NCBI RefSeq assembly: GCF_000308495.1
Contig: NZ_BAFU01000052.1
Coordinates: 1-64,000 of the forward strand
Length of the DNA: 64,000 nucleotides
Reading direction: 5' to 3'
Origin: Nocardia brevicatena NBRC 12119
Lineage (GTDB): Bacteria; Actinomycetota; Actinomycetes; Mycobacteriales; Mycobacteriaceae
The position numbers and the translations under genes were made by a program. Shown piece by piece: positions 17,536-27,157 of this stretch. The notes below the pieces were generated by a model. That model was given only the letters and a program-made list of their open reading frames with translations. It was not told where the DNA came from and made no database searches. Position 1 is the stretch's first letter. Each line of letters starts with the position of its first letter.

Positions 17536-17945
17536 ATCGCGGTCCTCCTCGTCCCTGTCGCGATGCACGGGAGTGGACACGCCCACGGGTCTCGGCGGTC
17601 CACTACGGTATCTCGGGTGACCGCGCACGAGAAAGTTCGCCGATTTCCCCACGCGGAGCACGAAATACATCATGATCGTTGCGGGTACTCCGGCACCAAC
17701 GAATATTTCTACTATGACCAGGGCATATGGCAGCGGACAAACTTTTTCGACAAATTTCGATCGGCCGGCGACGGATTCGCGCCGGCGTCGATACCGACGC
17801 GCGGCCGGGCGAAGCGTCATAGCATTCCATATCACCCATATGTACCCAGGTCGGCACGGCCGTGTTCCGCTCGCGCACCGGAACATCGGTCCCGCGCGTA
17901 CCCGACTGCCCCGCTCCACACGATCTCGGATAGAGAGACCCTTCG
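17536..17945. other. Divergent intergenic region, relatively AT-rich
   Basis: About 410 bases between the divergent nucleotidyltransferase and methyltransferase genes. The part from about 17650 to 17770 is markedly richer in A/T than its surroundings and may hold promoters for both directions. No operator palindrome or RNA motif could be named. Confidence 0.35.
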
Positions 17946-18815
17946 ATGCCCGATACCCCGTATCCTTCGCCGGCCGGAGAGCGTGCGCCGGCCGACCTCG
18001 ACAGCACCCGGGCGAGTATCGCCCGGGTATACGACGCAGCCCTCGGCGGCAAGGACAACTACGAAGCCGACCGCCAAGTGCTGGACGCGATCCTCGAGGT
18101 CGCACCCGGGATGATGGATCTGGCCCGAATGAACCGGGCCTGGCTGGAGCGTGTGGTTCGATACCTTGCCGGGATGGTGGGTATCGACCAGTTCCTCGAT
18201 ATCGGCGCCGGTCTGCCGACGGCCTACAACACTCATGAGATCGCCCAGGGGGAGAACCGTGAGACCCGGGTGGTGTATGTGGACAACGACCCGATGTGCA
18301 ACGCGCACGGCCGAGTGCTGTTGGAAGCCAACGAGGAAACCCTCTTCCTCCCCGGTGATCTCACCGTCCCGGGCACACTGCTCGACCATCCGGCGATCGT
18401 CCACCACCTGGACACCGCTCGTCCGATCGCGGTGATCCTGGGCGCGGTCCTACACCATATCGATGACGAGCAGGACCCGGCGGGGATCGTAGGTCGTTAT
18501 ATTGATGCGCTGCCCCCCGGTTCGGTCGTGGCGATCACGCATTTCTGGGATCCGGACGACGGGACGGAGGCACACCGGCTGGCGCAGGAGGTGCAGCGAC
18601 GGTACTTGGAGAAGGGACTGGGTACGGGCTGGTTCCGGACCAGAGAGCAGATCGCCTCGTTCTTCGGGGATCTGGATCTGATGGAGCCGGGCCTGGTGGA
18701 GTTGGACGACTGGTGGCCGTCGGGGCCGACGGTGTGTTCTCGTGCCATCGAACAGCGGTTGATGCTCGGCGGGGTCGGATACAAGCGGTGCGGTCGTGTG
18801 TTGCGGCTGGTGTGA
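17946..18815 (+). CDS. S-adenosylmethionine-dependent methyltransferase (DUF574 family)
   Basis: A 289-residue protein with the family N-terminus DLDSTRASIARVYDAALGGK, then DNYEADRQ. The SAM-binding strand FLDIGAGLPTAYNTHEIA is followed by VVYVDNDPM and PIAVILGAVLHHIDDE. These match the DUF574 (PF04672) methyltransferases abundant in actinobacteria. Substrates are mostly unknown. It appears monocistronic; decayed genes follow. Confidence 0.9.
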   Translation: MPDTPYPSPAGERAPADLDSTRASIARVYDAALGGKDNYEADRQVLDAILEVAPGMMDLARMNRAWLERVVRYLAGMVGIDQFLDIGAGLPTAYNTHEIAQGENRETRVVYVDNDPMCNAHGRVLLEANEETLFLPGDLTVPGTLLDHPAIVHHLDTARPIAVILGAVLHHIDDEQDPAGIVGRYIDALPPGSVVAITHFWDPDDGTEAHRLAQEVQRRYLEKGLGTGWFRTREQIASFFGDLDLMEPGLVELDDWWPSGPTVCSRAIEQRLMLGGVGYKRCGRVLRLV

Positions 18816-18865
18816 GGCTTCTTCACCGACTGTTGCCCGCTCCGTCGTGCGATAGGGTACCCACG

Positions 18866-19190
18866 ATGACGGACTCACCCCGCGTCAACAGGGGCCCAGA
18901 GCAGCGGCCGGTAACCGTGCCGCGCTGATCGCCTCGGCACGCGCCCTGTTCGCCGACGAGGGCTCCGGGGTGCCGATGTCGGCCATCGCGCGCTGCGGGG
19001 GTGGGGCAGGGTGTCCTCTATCGGCATTTCCCCACTCGGGGGCGGCCGGCGCCGGCGGTATTCGAGGAGAATATCTGCGAGGTAGAGGCCCTCACGGCCA
19101 CTCCGTCGATCACCGTCGACGATGTGTTGCAGGTTGTCGCCTCGGCGGCGTTCATCATGATGCTCGACCCGACGGGCGAAGACGGAGTTC
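18866..19190 (+). pseudogene. TetR family regulator remnant
   Basis: ATG 18866 begins MTDSPRV. The first frame stops after 20 codons; other frames continue GNRAALIASARALFADEG, then VPMSAIAR, then VGQGVLYRHFPTRG and VFEENICEVEALTATPSITV. These are the helix-turn-helix and start of the ligand domain of a TetR repressor. At least two frameshifts and probably several short deletions break it. It directly precedes an SDR remnant, the common regulator-plus-target arrangement. Confidence 0.75.
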
Positions 19191-19930
19191 GAGGAAACGG
19201 TCCCGGACGCCGATATTCGAACCGTGCATCTCGATATCGCGGATTTGTCCTCGATCGCCGAATGCGCCCGGCTGCTGCGCGCGACTGCCCCGGCTGGTTC
19301 TGTTGATCGACAACGCGGGAATCGTGGCCGGGGAACGTCTGCTGACGGTCGACGGCTTCGAGTCCGACTTCGGGACCAGTTTCCTGGAGCATTTCGCGTT
19401 GATCGGCCGGTTGATCGATATGGTCACCGCTTGCCGGCCGGTCGGATCGTCACGATCAGCAGCCTCGGTCATCGACGGCGGGCGGCTGCCCTGGATTTCG
19501 AGGATCTACAGGCGGAGCGGAAACGCGGGCGGCCGGTGACCTACTCGCGCTCGAAGATGGCGTCCATGGTCTTCATGTTCGAACTGCAGCGTCGACTGTG
19601 TGCGACCGGTTTGCCGGCGCTGTCGGTGGGTGCGCACCCCGGTGGCGTGCGTTCCACGATTCCGCGGATCAGAGCCTGCTCGTCCGGAGCGTCTACAGCG
19701 ACAGCGTGATGACGCCGGCCCATCCGGTCACCCGGACTCCGGCGCGGGGTCCCCCTCCCATCCTGATGGCCGCCCTCGCCTCCGGCGTCGAGTGCGGTGA
19801 TTTCCTTCGGACCCGGCAAACGGTGGGGGCTGGTCGGCCCTCTGGTACCGGTCGCCGCGTCACCGCGAGCGCGGGCTTCGGAAACGGGGCGGAGGCTGTG
19901 GGTGGTCGCGCAACGGTTGGACCGGGGTGA
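19190..19930 (+). pseudogene. SDR (retinol-dehydrogenase-like) remnant with several frameshifts
   Basis: Pieces in three plus-strand frames join into an SDR of the retinol-dehydrogenase type: VHLDIADLSSIAECARLL; LLIDNAGIVAGERLLTVDGF; GRIVTISSLGH; RPVTYSRSKMASMVFMFELQ with YxxxK; LSVGAHPGGV; PILMAALASGVECGDF; FGPGKRWGLVGPLVPVAA. The glycine-motif N-terminus is missing. At least three frameshifts are needed, so this is true decay and not a single error. Confidence 0.8.
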
Positions 19931-19956
19931 AATCCCCGGTCGGCGCTCGGTAACGG

Positions 19957-20718
19957 TTATCCGACGCGGTCACGAGGGGTCACCGCGGCGCGGATCGCCT
20001 CGACCGTGGCGTCGAGCCGGGTGCGGTGCGATCCCGGCCAGTAGATCTGTCCGCAGTCCCGGCAGCGTCGGAAATCGTCGTAATAGCGGTGGGTGAGCGG
20101 TTTCAGCCGATCCGCCACCTCGGCCTTGGTGACCATGTCGACGAGGCCGCCGCAGCGCAGGCAGCGAGTGAACGGGGCCAGTCGGTCGGCGAGATCGAGA
20201 CGGCGGACCAGTTCGACGATCTGGTCGATCGGCCGGTCGGCTCTGATGTAGACGCCATGGGTCACGGTGCGGCGTTTGAGAAGTCCACGGTCGCGTGTGA
20301 GCAGAATCCGGTGTTCGGCCGCCGACACCCCGGCGAGTGCCGCATCGTCGGCGGTCCACGGACAGTGTACGTCCAATCCCATCAGCCGCATGAGTTTGGC
20401 GAGGCCGCCGAGATTGACATCGGCGACGAATCGCGGTTCACGCAGTGGATGCGGACGCACCCGGGTCACCGGGCCGATATCCAGGGTCTCGAAGACGGGG
20501 TAGGCGGTGATCCGGGCGCCGGTCTCCGGGCGGTGGGTGAAATCCACCGGATGGCCGTCGACGAGTACCAGGTCGATCTCGGTGTGCGGGACGCCGACGG
20601 ATTCCAGGACGTCCTTCACGGTCTGATGCGCCCGGAACGGCCGACGCAGCACCGTGTACCGCTCGTCAGGGCGGAGGAAATCGTTCAGTTCGGCGTAGAC
20701 CCGGATATCAATGCTCAT
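19957..20718 (-). CDS. Mut7-C RNase domain protein with N-terminal ubiquitin-like domain
   Basis: A 253-residue protein. Residues 1-85 look like the Mut7-C ubiquitin-like/ThiS-type domain (IRVYAELNDFLRPDERYTVL). The rest is a PIN-like Mut7-C nuclease domain: FVADVNLGGLAKLMRLMGLD, then HRILLTRDRGLLKRR. A four-cysteine zinc ribbon (CLRCGG and CRDCGQIYW) closes it. Such proteins are predicted RNases; the target RNA is unknown. Length and motifs are complete. Confidence 0.92.
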   Translation of the reverse strand: MSIDIRVYAELNDFLRPDERYTVLRRPFRAHQTVKDVLESVGVPHTEIDLVLVDGHPVDFTHRPETGARITAYPVFETLDIGPVTRVRPHPLREPRFVADVNLGGLAKLMRLMGLDVHCPWTADDAALAGVSAAEHRILLTRDRGLLKRRTVTHGVYIRADRPIDQIVELVRRLDLADRLAPFTRCLRCGGLVDMVTKAEVADRLKPLTHRYYDDFRRCRDCGQIYWPGSHRTRLDATVEAIRAAVTPRDRVG

Positions 20719-21098
20719 GACTCATGGGGACCGCTGTGTGAACCGTGATCGGGATGGTCGGATCTCTGTATGGTGCACGACTGTTACCGAAGTCGGGATC
20801 GAACAGTCGATGAACTGGAAGAATACTCCGGCTGTCGGAAGGACCGGCACAGGTCGGCGGGTGAGGGGTGGGTGCGGTGGCGGCGCTCGACCGCGGACTG
20901 CGCTGCTGTCGCCTGCGCGCCGGCCGACCGGCCTTTACACCGATCACGGTGGGTTTCACCTGCACCGGTCTCTACCTGCTGTTCGAGGCATGACATCGGG
21001 AAATGTGGGCAATGCCGACGGTGACGGCGACACGACCGTAGGTCCCGGTTGCCCGCCGATCGGACCGATGTACGGCTTCGCGACACAAAGGAACGATC
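20719..21098. other. Intergenic, possible short remnant
   Basis: About 380 bases. One plus-strand frame ending near 20993 reads FTPITVGFTCTGLYLLFEA before its stop, which looks like the last membrane helix of some transporter or DoxX-like protein, but nothing upstream supports a gene. The promoter of the phosphatase-like gene should be close to 21099. Confidence 0.3.
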
Positions 21099-21767
21099 AT
21101 GACGGAAAGCCCTGCTCCGAGCGCTGTCCCCCCGCACGGCGAATCCTCCATAGACCAGCAGATCGCCTTGCGGTCCGCCGCGGGCCGGTTGGAACGCGAA
21201 TTCGAGGGCGTATTCGGCGGGGAGACGGTCGAGAGGTTTCTGAGCTCCTCCTACGACCATGTCCGCGCCCACGCCGATGTCACCGACTTCCCGCCGTTGC
21301 CGGCCGAACGCTTCACCCGGCAACGCCTGCACGCCTTGGCCGAGGTGGAGGGCAGGGCCCGATCGGGTAGGCCGATGGTGCTGTTCCTGTCCGCGCACGA
21401 TGCCGGGCGCGGGCCGATGGCCCTCGCGTTCTTCAACCGGATGACCGGAGACCACGCCGTGGCCTGGTCCGGTGGTGATGACCCCGTCGACGACGTCGAC
21501 CCGGTGGTCGTGGAGGCGATGCGTGAGGTGGGAATCGATATCGGCGGTGCATTCCCCATGCCGTGGACCGAGGAGATCGCACGGGCCGCCGATGTCATCG
21601 TCACCATGGACTATGAAGACGACTGTCCGGCGGTTCCTGGGATCGGCTACCGTGAATGGGATGTTCCCGATCCCCTCGGGCGGGACATCGAGGCGGTCCG
21701 GCCCATTCGCGACGAGCTCGAGGCCCGGGTCGGCGAGCTGGTGGCCGAGCTGCGCCCCACTACCTGA
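21099..21767 (+). CDS. Low-molecular-weight phosphatase/arsenate-reductase-like protein lacking the catalytic Cys
   Basis: A 222-residue protein. Residues 1-85 form a predicted helical dimerisation domain, as in some mycobacterial ArsC proteins. Residues 93-215 follow the LMW protein-tyrosine-phosphatase fold. The active-site loop should read C-x5-R (VLFVCVHNAGRSQMA in ArsC relatives) but is VLFLSAHDAGRGPMA, with Ser98 in place of Cys and Arg104 kept. The late DPL segment is present. AAAGGAA lies just before the ATG. It is probably a catalytically dead homologue with a binding or regulatory role (inference). It converges with, and overlaps by 8 bases, the DapB-like gene. Confidence 0.85.
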   Translation: MTESPAPSAVPPHGESSIDQQIALRSAAGRLEREFEGVFGGETVERFLSSSYDHVRAHADVTDFPPLPAERFTRQRLHALAEVEGRARSGRPMVLFLSAHDAGRGPMALAFFNRMTGDHAVAWSGGDDPVDDVDPVVVEAMREVGIDIGGAFPMPWTEEIARAADVIVTMDYEDDCPAVPGIGYREWDVPDPLGRDIEAVRPIRDELEARVGELVAELRPTT

Positions 21768-22846
21768 AGCGGCCGGCGAATGCGCGCAGCGGGAGATCGG
21801 CACTGGTGATCACGCTCGGCCGTGCGTCGACCACCGAACGGATGGCATTGAGGGCGGGCAGACCGGTCACCGTCATACCGACGGACGCGAACGCCTCGGG
21901 GGGAGGAGAAATCGGTGCCGGGCCGGGGCAGGACCCGGTGCTTACTGGCGACACACGGATCGCCCTTGATCTTGGTGATATAGCAGCCCTGGACGTTCCA
22001 GTGCGGTTCGGCGTGGGGAGTCATCTGCCATTCCACGTGCACTTCCACCTTCGGCGCACCGTCCACGACACCCTGATACTTCAGGTAATTGGCGCCCAGT
22101 GATCCCTTGGGCAGCTTGTACCATCCCAGGTCGACATCTCGGGTGCAGGCGCCGAGCTCGTAGTCGAAGACGACATCGTCGAGTTCCAGGCCGAAACAGT
22201 CCGCCATCAGATGAACGCCGTCGGCGAAGACCCGGGTGCCTTTCTCGAGCATGCCGGGCAGTTCCGGGTCGTCGACGGGACGACCGTAACCGCACATTTC
22301 CCAGGAACCCACCGAATGGTGACAGGACACATCGACGGGTTCGATGACCGTCACGTTCTCCAGCTCGGCGGCATCGCAGGTTTGTACGATGCCGAGGATC
22401 TGGGTGAGCCCCGGGTTCATACCGGTGCCGTAGAACGTCGCCCCGCCCTTCCGACACGCCTCCTCCAGCACCGTGGTGGTGGGTTTGCCGGAGGGATGGG
22501 GATGGTTCCGGTCGCGGTGGTGCCCGGTGATCCAATCGGCGGTGGTGACGATATTGATCCCGGCCTCCAAGACCTTCACATAGAGGTCCTCGTCCGGGAA
22601 CACGCCGTGATAGGTCACCACATCGGGTCGCGCGGCAATGATGTCGTCCACCGACCCGGCGGCGACGACGCCGATCGGATCGAGCCCGACGATCTCCCCG
22701 GCGTCGCGGCCGATCTTCTCCGGTGTGTAGCAGTGCAACCCGACGAGCTCGAGATCGGGGTGGTTGCCGATCCGTTTGATCATCTCGGTACCGACATTGC
22801 CGGTGGCCACCTGGAATACCCGGATCGGCGTGTTCTCGACTGTCAT
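21760..22846 (-). pseudogene. DapB-like NAD(P)-dependent amine dehydrogenase family gene, one frameshift
   Basis: The ATG at 22846 opens an intact frame, IRVFQVATGNVGTEMIKRIG, then NIVTTADWITGHHRDR and GATFYGTGMNPGLTQILG. This is the dihydrodipicolinate-reductase-like family tied to terpenoid and steroid catabolism in actinobacteria. After RPGTDFSSP the frame is lost at a run of six G on the plus strand (21898-21903). In the next frame the expected end follows, EAFASVGMTVTGLPALNAIR, stopping at 21760. One extra base in the run explains it, so either a sequencing error or a recent mutation is possible. It lies downstream of a Rieske oxygenase pseudogene on the same strand. Confidence 0.75.
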
Positions 22847-22933
22847 CGGTTTTCGTCCTTCTGTTGTCGGGCCCGGCGGTATAGAGGCGGTACGGCCGGT
22901 CGGGTTGCGGGGACGGACGGTCGGTGCGGTGGC

Positions 22934-23979
22934 TCAGTGTTCGGCGGTCCGCACCGCCCGATCGGTCGGCCGGCTCTCGGGGTAGAACTGGGCGGCCTAG
23001 GTGCGCAGGGCCTTGAAACCCTCGTATTCGGAGCGCGCCAGGGCGGGGGATCGGAATACCGCTGATGGCGCCAGATCCAGATCCAGATCCAGATATGGAT
23101 ATCGGCCTCGAACTGCTCGATCACGGCGCGGGCGGTCTGGTTCGCCTTGGTGGGCTGTTCGGCGCCGTTATCGCCGGGCAGGCGGGCGACCCATACCGAG
23201 AACCGGACGTCGCAGGTGGTGTCGTCGACAGGTGTCACCGCCGAGGCGGTGCGATTGTCGACCATGCCCCAGCCCTTGGTGACGGCCACATCGAGTCCGC
23301 CGTTGATGGCATTGACGCCGCTGGTGACATCGTCGATGGAGGAGACACCGTCGCCGGCGGCGAAGGTGATGGTGAAGTCCACATACGAGACCGGTGCGTC
23401 GAAATCCTGACGGGTGAACTTCGGGGTGATCGGCACCTTGTGCACGTATTCGAAATGGGCGAAGTCCACTCCGTTCTCGAGGACGTACTGCGGGTGCAGT
23501 TCCAGGCGTTCCCGGTGAAGCGTGAACCGGCCGTAGGCAGGGTAGTAGTCGGCCGCAGTCGCGCCGTCGCCGAATCCGGTGAACACATCGGGCACGTCGA
23601 AATAGGGGGCGCGGCTGTGGACGTCGTGCCAGATATAGATGCTCTCGTTGCGTTCCACCACCGGATAGCTGCGGATACGTCGCCCCGGATTCGGCCGGTT
23701 CTCGTAAGGGATGCAGACGTTGCGGCCCTCGGCGTTCCACTCCCAGCCGTGGAACGGACAGACGATGCGTTCGTCCTCGACCCGGCCGCCGTAGCCCAGG
23801 TGGGTGCCGAGGTGTTCACAATAGGCGTCCATCACCGCGACCCTGCCGGAGGCCGTCCGTCAGGCGACCATCTCGCGGTCGAAGTACTTCATCCGGCGGA
23901 CGTCGCCGATGCCGACCTCGGCCGACCACGCGATCTGGAACCATCCGGTGGGTTGCATGGACAACGGTGGTTTGGCCAT
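22934..23979 (-). pseudogene. Rieske (KshA-like) ring-hydroxylating oxygenase, multiply disrupted
   Basis: ATG 23979, with GAGAGGA upstream, begins MAKPPLSMQPTGWFQIAWSA. The frame meets an in-frame TGA at 23862-23860 where family members have a sense codon, then continues in the same frame with RTASGRVAVMDAYCEHLG and CPFHGWEWN, the CxH and CxxH Rieske ligands. The C-terminal domain follows (LENGVDFAHFEYVHKVPITP). Near the end a 6-bp repeat inserts IWIWIW, a frameshift follows, and the restored frame (ARSEYEGFKALRT) meets a TAG. Independent lesions make it a real pseudogene. Relatives hydroxylate steroids or terpenoids. Confidence 0.85.
23071..23094. repeat. Hexanucleotide tandem repeat (CCAGAT)x4
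   Basis: Four perfect copies of CCAGAT on the plus strand, read as ATCTGG on the coding strand, encode an IWIWIWIW run inside the Rieske pseudogene. This part of KshA-like proteins normally has a single Ile-Trp here, so the repeat seems to have expanded by slippage. Confidence 0.9.
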
Positions 23980-24194
23980 GGCCTGTTGTCCTCTCGGGCG
24001 GTCGACGGGTTGATGACACGGACCCGGCCGATGGGCGGCACCCATCGGCTCGCAGTCGAGATGCTACTGTCGCCACGACAGTATGACGGTGGGTTCTGTG
24101 AAATTGGGGTCAGCGGGTTCCGAGCGCGTCCCCGACCGGGTCCGGCCACGGAAACCGCGCGGGAAAACGGTGCGACACCACTACCATCCGAAGG

Positions 24195-24839
24195 ATGACC
24201 GAAGCGGCTACCGGCAGACGGCGTGGGAACCGGCGTGGCCACGCCACTCGCGAGAGCATGCTGGAGGCCGCCCTGCGCTCGCTGGCCTCGGGCGAGCCGG
24301 GCGCCGTGTCCGCCAACCGCATCGCCAAGGAGATCGGTGCCACCTGGGGCGCGGTGAAATATCAGTTCAAGGATGCCGACGGCCTCTGGTCGGCGGTGTT
24401 GCGCCGCACCGCCGAACGACGCGGCGCACTCCCGGTGGTCTTCGATACCGGCGCGCCGCTACGGGATCGCGTGGCCGCCACCGTCGAAACCCTGTACCGG
24501 GGTCTGACCTCGACAGATTCCCGGGCCATCGAAACTCTGCGCACCGCCCTACCCCGCGATCGCGCGGAACTGGAACGGCTCTACCCGCGCACTGCGGCCG
24601 AACTGTCCTCATGGGGGGAGGCGTGGGAGACCTTCTGCCAGAAGGCCTTCGCCGATCTCGATGTCGACCCCGCCCGGGTGCGTGAGGTGGCCGCGTTCCT
24701 GCCGGGCGCGATGCGGGGAATCGTCTCGGAGCGGCAACTCGGCACCTATACCGACCTGGACGAAGCCCGGCGTGGGCTGACGAACGCGATCGTCGCATAT
24801 CTGGAGCACTCCGGTCCCGGTGAGACGGCCTGCGGATAA
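24195..24839 (+). CDS. TetR family transcriptional regulator
   Basis: A 214-residue regulator. The helix-turn-helix lies in SANRIAKEIGATWGAVKYQF, preceded by ATRESMLEAALRSLASGEPG. The ligand domain is helical and intact. It is divergent from the Rieske/DapB-like operon, whose ATG is about 215 bases away, so it probably controlled that operon (inference from arrangement). If so, the regulator has outlived its broken target. Confidence 0.88.
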   Translation: MTEAATGRRRGNRRGHATRESMLEAALRSLASGEPGAVSANRIAKEIGATWGAVKYQFKDADGLWSAVLRRTAERRGALPVVFDTGAPLRDRVAATVETLYRGLTSTDSRAIETLRTALPRDRAELERLYPRTAAELSSWGEAWETFCQKAFADLDVDPARVREVAAFLPGAMRGIVSERQLGTYTDLDEARRGLTNAIVAYLEHSGPGETACG

Positions 24840-24907
24840 CGGGCGTCGCGGCTCCCGCCGGCGGTTACGGTGATCCGGTTACCCTCCCGCGGCAAAGGAC
24901 GATCACG

Positions 24908-26320
24908 ATGAGTGCGACGGCGACCACATATTTGGTGAAGGGGCAGAACGGGCCGCTGGAGGTCGGTGAGCTGGTGATCTCGGTGGAGATCGCGGCGCCC
25001 GCCGATCTCTGCGCGCTGCTGGTCGACGAGCGCGGCAAGGTCCGCTCCGATGCCGATTTCGTGTTCTACAACCAGCCCACCGGTTCCGGCGTGCGGCTAC
25101 GTCCCGCAGCGGATGGACAACCGGCCGTTCTGGAGGTGTCGACCGCCGCCGTGCCCGCCGATATCGCGCAGGTGCGGATCGTGACAACCCTCGACGACAC
25201 CACGAACACCTTCGGCCGGATCCCGCCCCCGATCGCCGCCGTGGCCGATCCCGCCGGCCAGATCCGGTACCGCTATCGGATCGACGGACTGGGCAGCGAG
25301 TCCGTCGTGATCGCGCTGGAACTGTACCGCCGCGACGACGGCTGGAAGGTCCGCGCTGTCGGGCAAGGGTACGCCGGCGGTTTCGCCGCGCTGGTCACCG
25401 ACCACGGTGTGGTGGTCGACGACGAACCCGCGCCGGTTCCCGTATACCGGCACGAACCCGAGGCCGCACAGGGGCGCCCTCTCGCCTCGACGCCGCGGCC
25501 GGTGCTCACCGACACACCGCCGGTGCGGACCGCACCGGGCGAGGAGAAGCTGTCCCTGGAGAAGCGCCAGAAACTGGACCTGCGTAAACGGGAAGTCGCG
25601 ACGGTCCTGATGAAGAAAGGCGCGAGCGACGTTCGGGCGCGCGTGGTACTGGTGATCGATAAAACCGGCAGTATGCACAAGCTGTACCGGAAGGGGGTGG
25701 TACATCGGGTCGTCCAGCGGATGATCCCGGTCGCCATCCAGCTCGACGACAACGGCCGCCTCGAGCCTTACCTGTACGCGGTGCGCTTCGCCAAACTTCC
25801 GGAGATCACCGTCGAACACGCCGACGCCTGGTGCGGTACCTTCCTGCACCTGTCCGGGGTCCACGGAGGCATCGATTACGCGATGATCGGCGGAGTCAAC
25901 GACGAGATCCCCATCATGAACGAGGTCATCGCCGGGTTGAGCGGGGACGGATCACCTACCCTGGTGCTGTTCTTCACCGACGGCGGTTTCCGTGAGAAGG
26001 CCAAGATCGCCGCCTTGATGCGGAAGGCGGCGGCGCTGCCGGCTTTCTGGCAGTTCGTGGGCATGGGCGGTAAGGCCGACTACGGGATTCTGCGCCAGTT
26101 GGACGAGATGGACGGGCGGGTGGTCGACAACGCCGGTTTCTTCACGGTCGACGATATCGACGGGCTCGGTGACGCCGACCTGTACAACCGTCTGCTCGGC
26201 GAGTTCCCCGACTGGCTGCGTGCCGCACGGGCGGCGGGCATCGTGCGCACCGGGCCGGTCGATGCGCGCTCGTCCGTCACCGTTACTCCGAGCACCACAG
26301 GGGCCGGCACGGACGGATGA
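24908..26320 (+). CDS. TerD-VWA fusion protein (TerF-like)
   Basis: A 470-residue protein. The N-terminal 175 residues resemble a TerD stress domain (YLVKGQNGPLEVG; GKVRSDADFVFYNQP; VVIALELYRRDDGWKVRAVG). A linker of about 60 residues is rich in Pro and charge. The C-terminal 240 residues are a VWA domain of TerF type with MIDAS motif DKTGSM in ARVVLVIDKTGSMHKLY. TerD domains bind calcium; Ter proteins are linked to tellurite and membrane stress responses (family knowledge). No other ter gene is in the window. Confidence 0.88.
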   Translation: MSATATTYLVKGQNGPLEVGELVISVEIAAPADLCALLVDERGKVRSDADFVFYNQPTGSGVRLRPAADGQPAVLEVSTAAVPADIAQVRIVTTLDDTTNTFGRIPPPIAAVADPAGQIRYRYRIDGLGSESVVIALELYRRDDGWKVRAVGQGYAGGFAALVTDHGVVVDDEPAPVPVYRHEPEAAQGRPLASTPRPVLTDTPPVRTAPGEEKLSLEKRQKLDLRKREVATVLMKKGASDVRARVVLVIDKTGSMHKLYRKGVVHRVVQRMIPVAIQLDDNGRLEPYLYAVRFAKLPEITVEHADAWCGTFLHLSGVHGGIDYAMIGGVNDEIPIMNEVIAGLSGDGSPTLVLFFTDGGFREKAKIAALMRKAAALPAFWQFVGMGGKADYGILRQLDEMDGRVVDNAGFFTVDDIDGLGDADLYNRLLGEFPDWLRAARAAGIVRTGPVDARSSVTVTPSTTGAGTDG

Positions 26321-27115
26321 GCCCCTCCTGCCTCGTGCTCGCGCACAGCCGGCCCGACCGGTCGAAGATCTCGCCCCGACTCGGGGCCCGGTCGCCGGTC
26401 GCCCAGCTGCTGTCCTGGTTGTAGAGAAACCGTTCGTCGGCCCGCAGCGGCGCGTGGAACCACACCGAATAGGTGAGGGTGGCGAACTCATATGCTCACC
26501 GCACAGGTCGTGCCCATGCGGGCCGAGCGCCGTCGAGAGCAGCAGCAGGTCGCTGAGATGCATCAGGCAGGCCGCCTGCCCGAGCGGCACGTTCACGCCG
26601 GGCTTGCGGGTCCGAAGCCAGACGCTTGCCGAGGTGGTGCGGTACGGCCCAGCAGTGCCTGTGCACGGTTGGGCAGGGCGGGGAAACGGGCGTCGATATC
26701 GAGTGCGTCCAGGAAACCGGTGGCCCGGCCCAGGCCGTTCTCGTCGCCGATGAACAGCTCCTCCAGGTCGGGCGGCCGATCGGGATCGGGTATTTCGAGG
26801 GTCGGAATCCGGTGGGCGAGGCCGGTTCAGGGGCGATGGAACGACGCCGACATCGTGGAGATGACGCGGCCGTTCTGGCTCGCCTCGGCCCCGGCATGCG
26901 GAAAACGATGTGGCGTCGCGTACCACATCGACCGCGAACTCGGTGGGCACCGTCATACCGCCCGGCAGCAGGAAGCAGGTTTGCGCGGAGTGGGTGGGCC
27001 GCTCCTCCGACACGGTGAGCCCGGCCGCCGGCATGGCGTGCCCCGCGACCTCGCCACCGTAGGTGCGTTTCGGGGTCCGTCGTGCGCTCGGCCGCGGAAG
27101 CGGTGCCCGGTTCAC
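26283..27115 (-). pseudogene. Acyl-CoA thioesterase II (TesB-like) remnant
   Basis: Pieces in different minus-strand frames reconstruct TesB: YGGEVAGHAMPAAGLTVSEE and FLLPGGMTVPTEFAVDVVRD near the start; later VPLGQAACLMHLSDLLLLST; then FATLTYSVWFHAPLRADERF and SGRLCASTRQEGLIRP at the end. The usual first 30-35 residues are missing, and at least two frameshifts occur in the middle plus one near 26490, where one base is lost. It converges with, and slightly overlaps, the TerD-VWA gene. Confidence 0.8.
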
Positions 27116-27157
27116 GTTATCGCGACGGGACGTACCGGAAGCCGTCTTTTCGTAGAG

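Noticed and set aside
23071-23094. CRISPR-like repeat
   Set aside because: The units are only 6 bp, directly adjacent and without spacers, so it is a simple tandem repeat.
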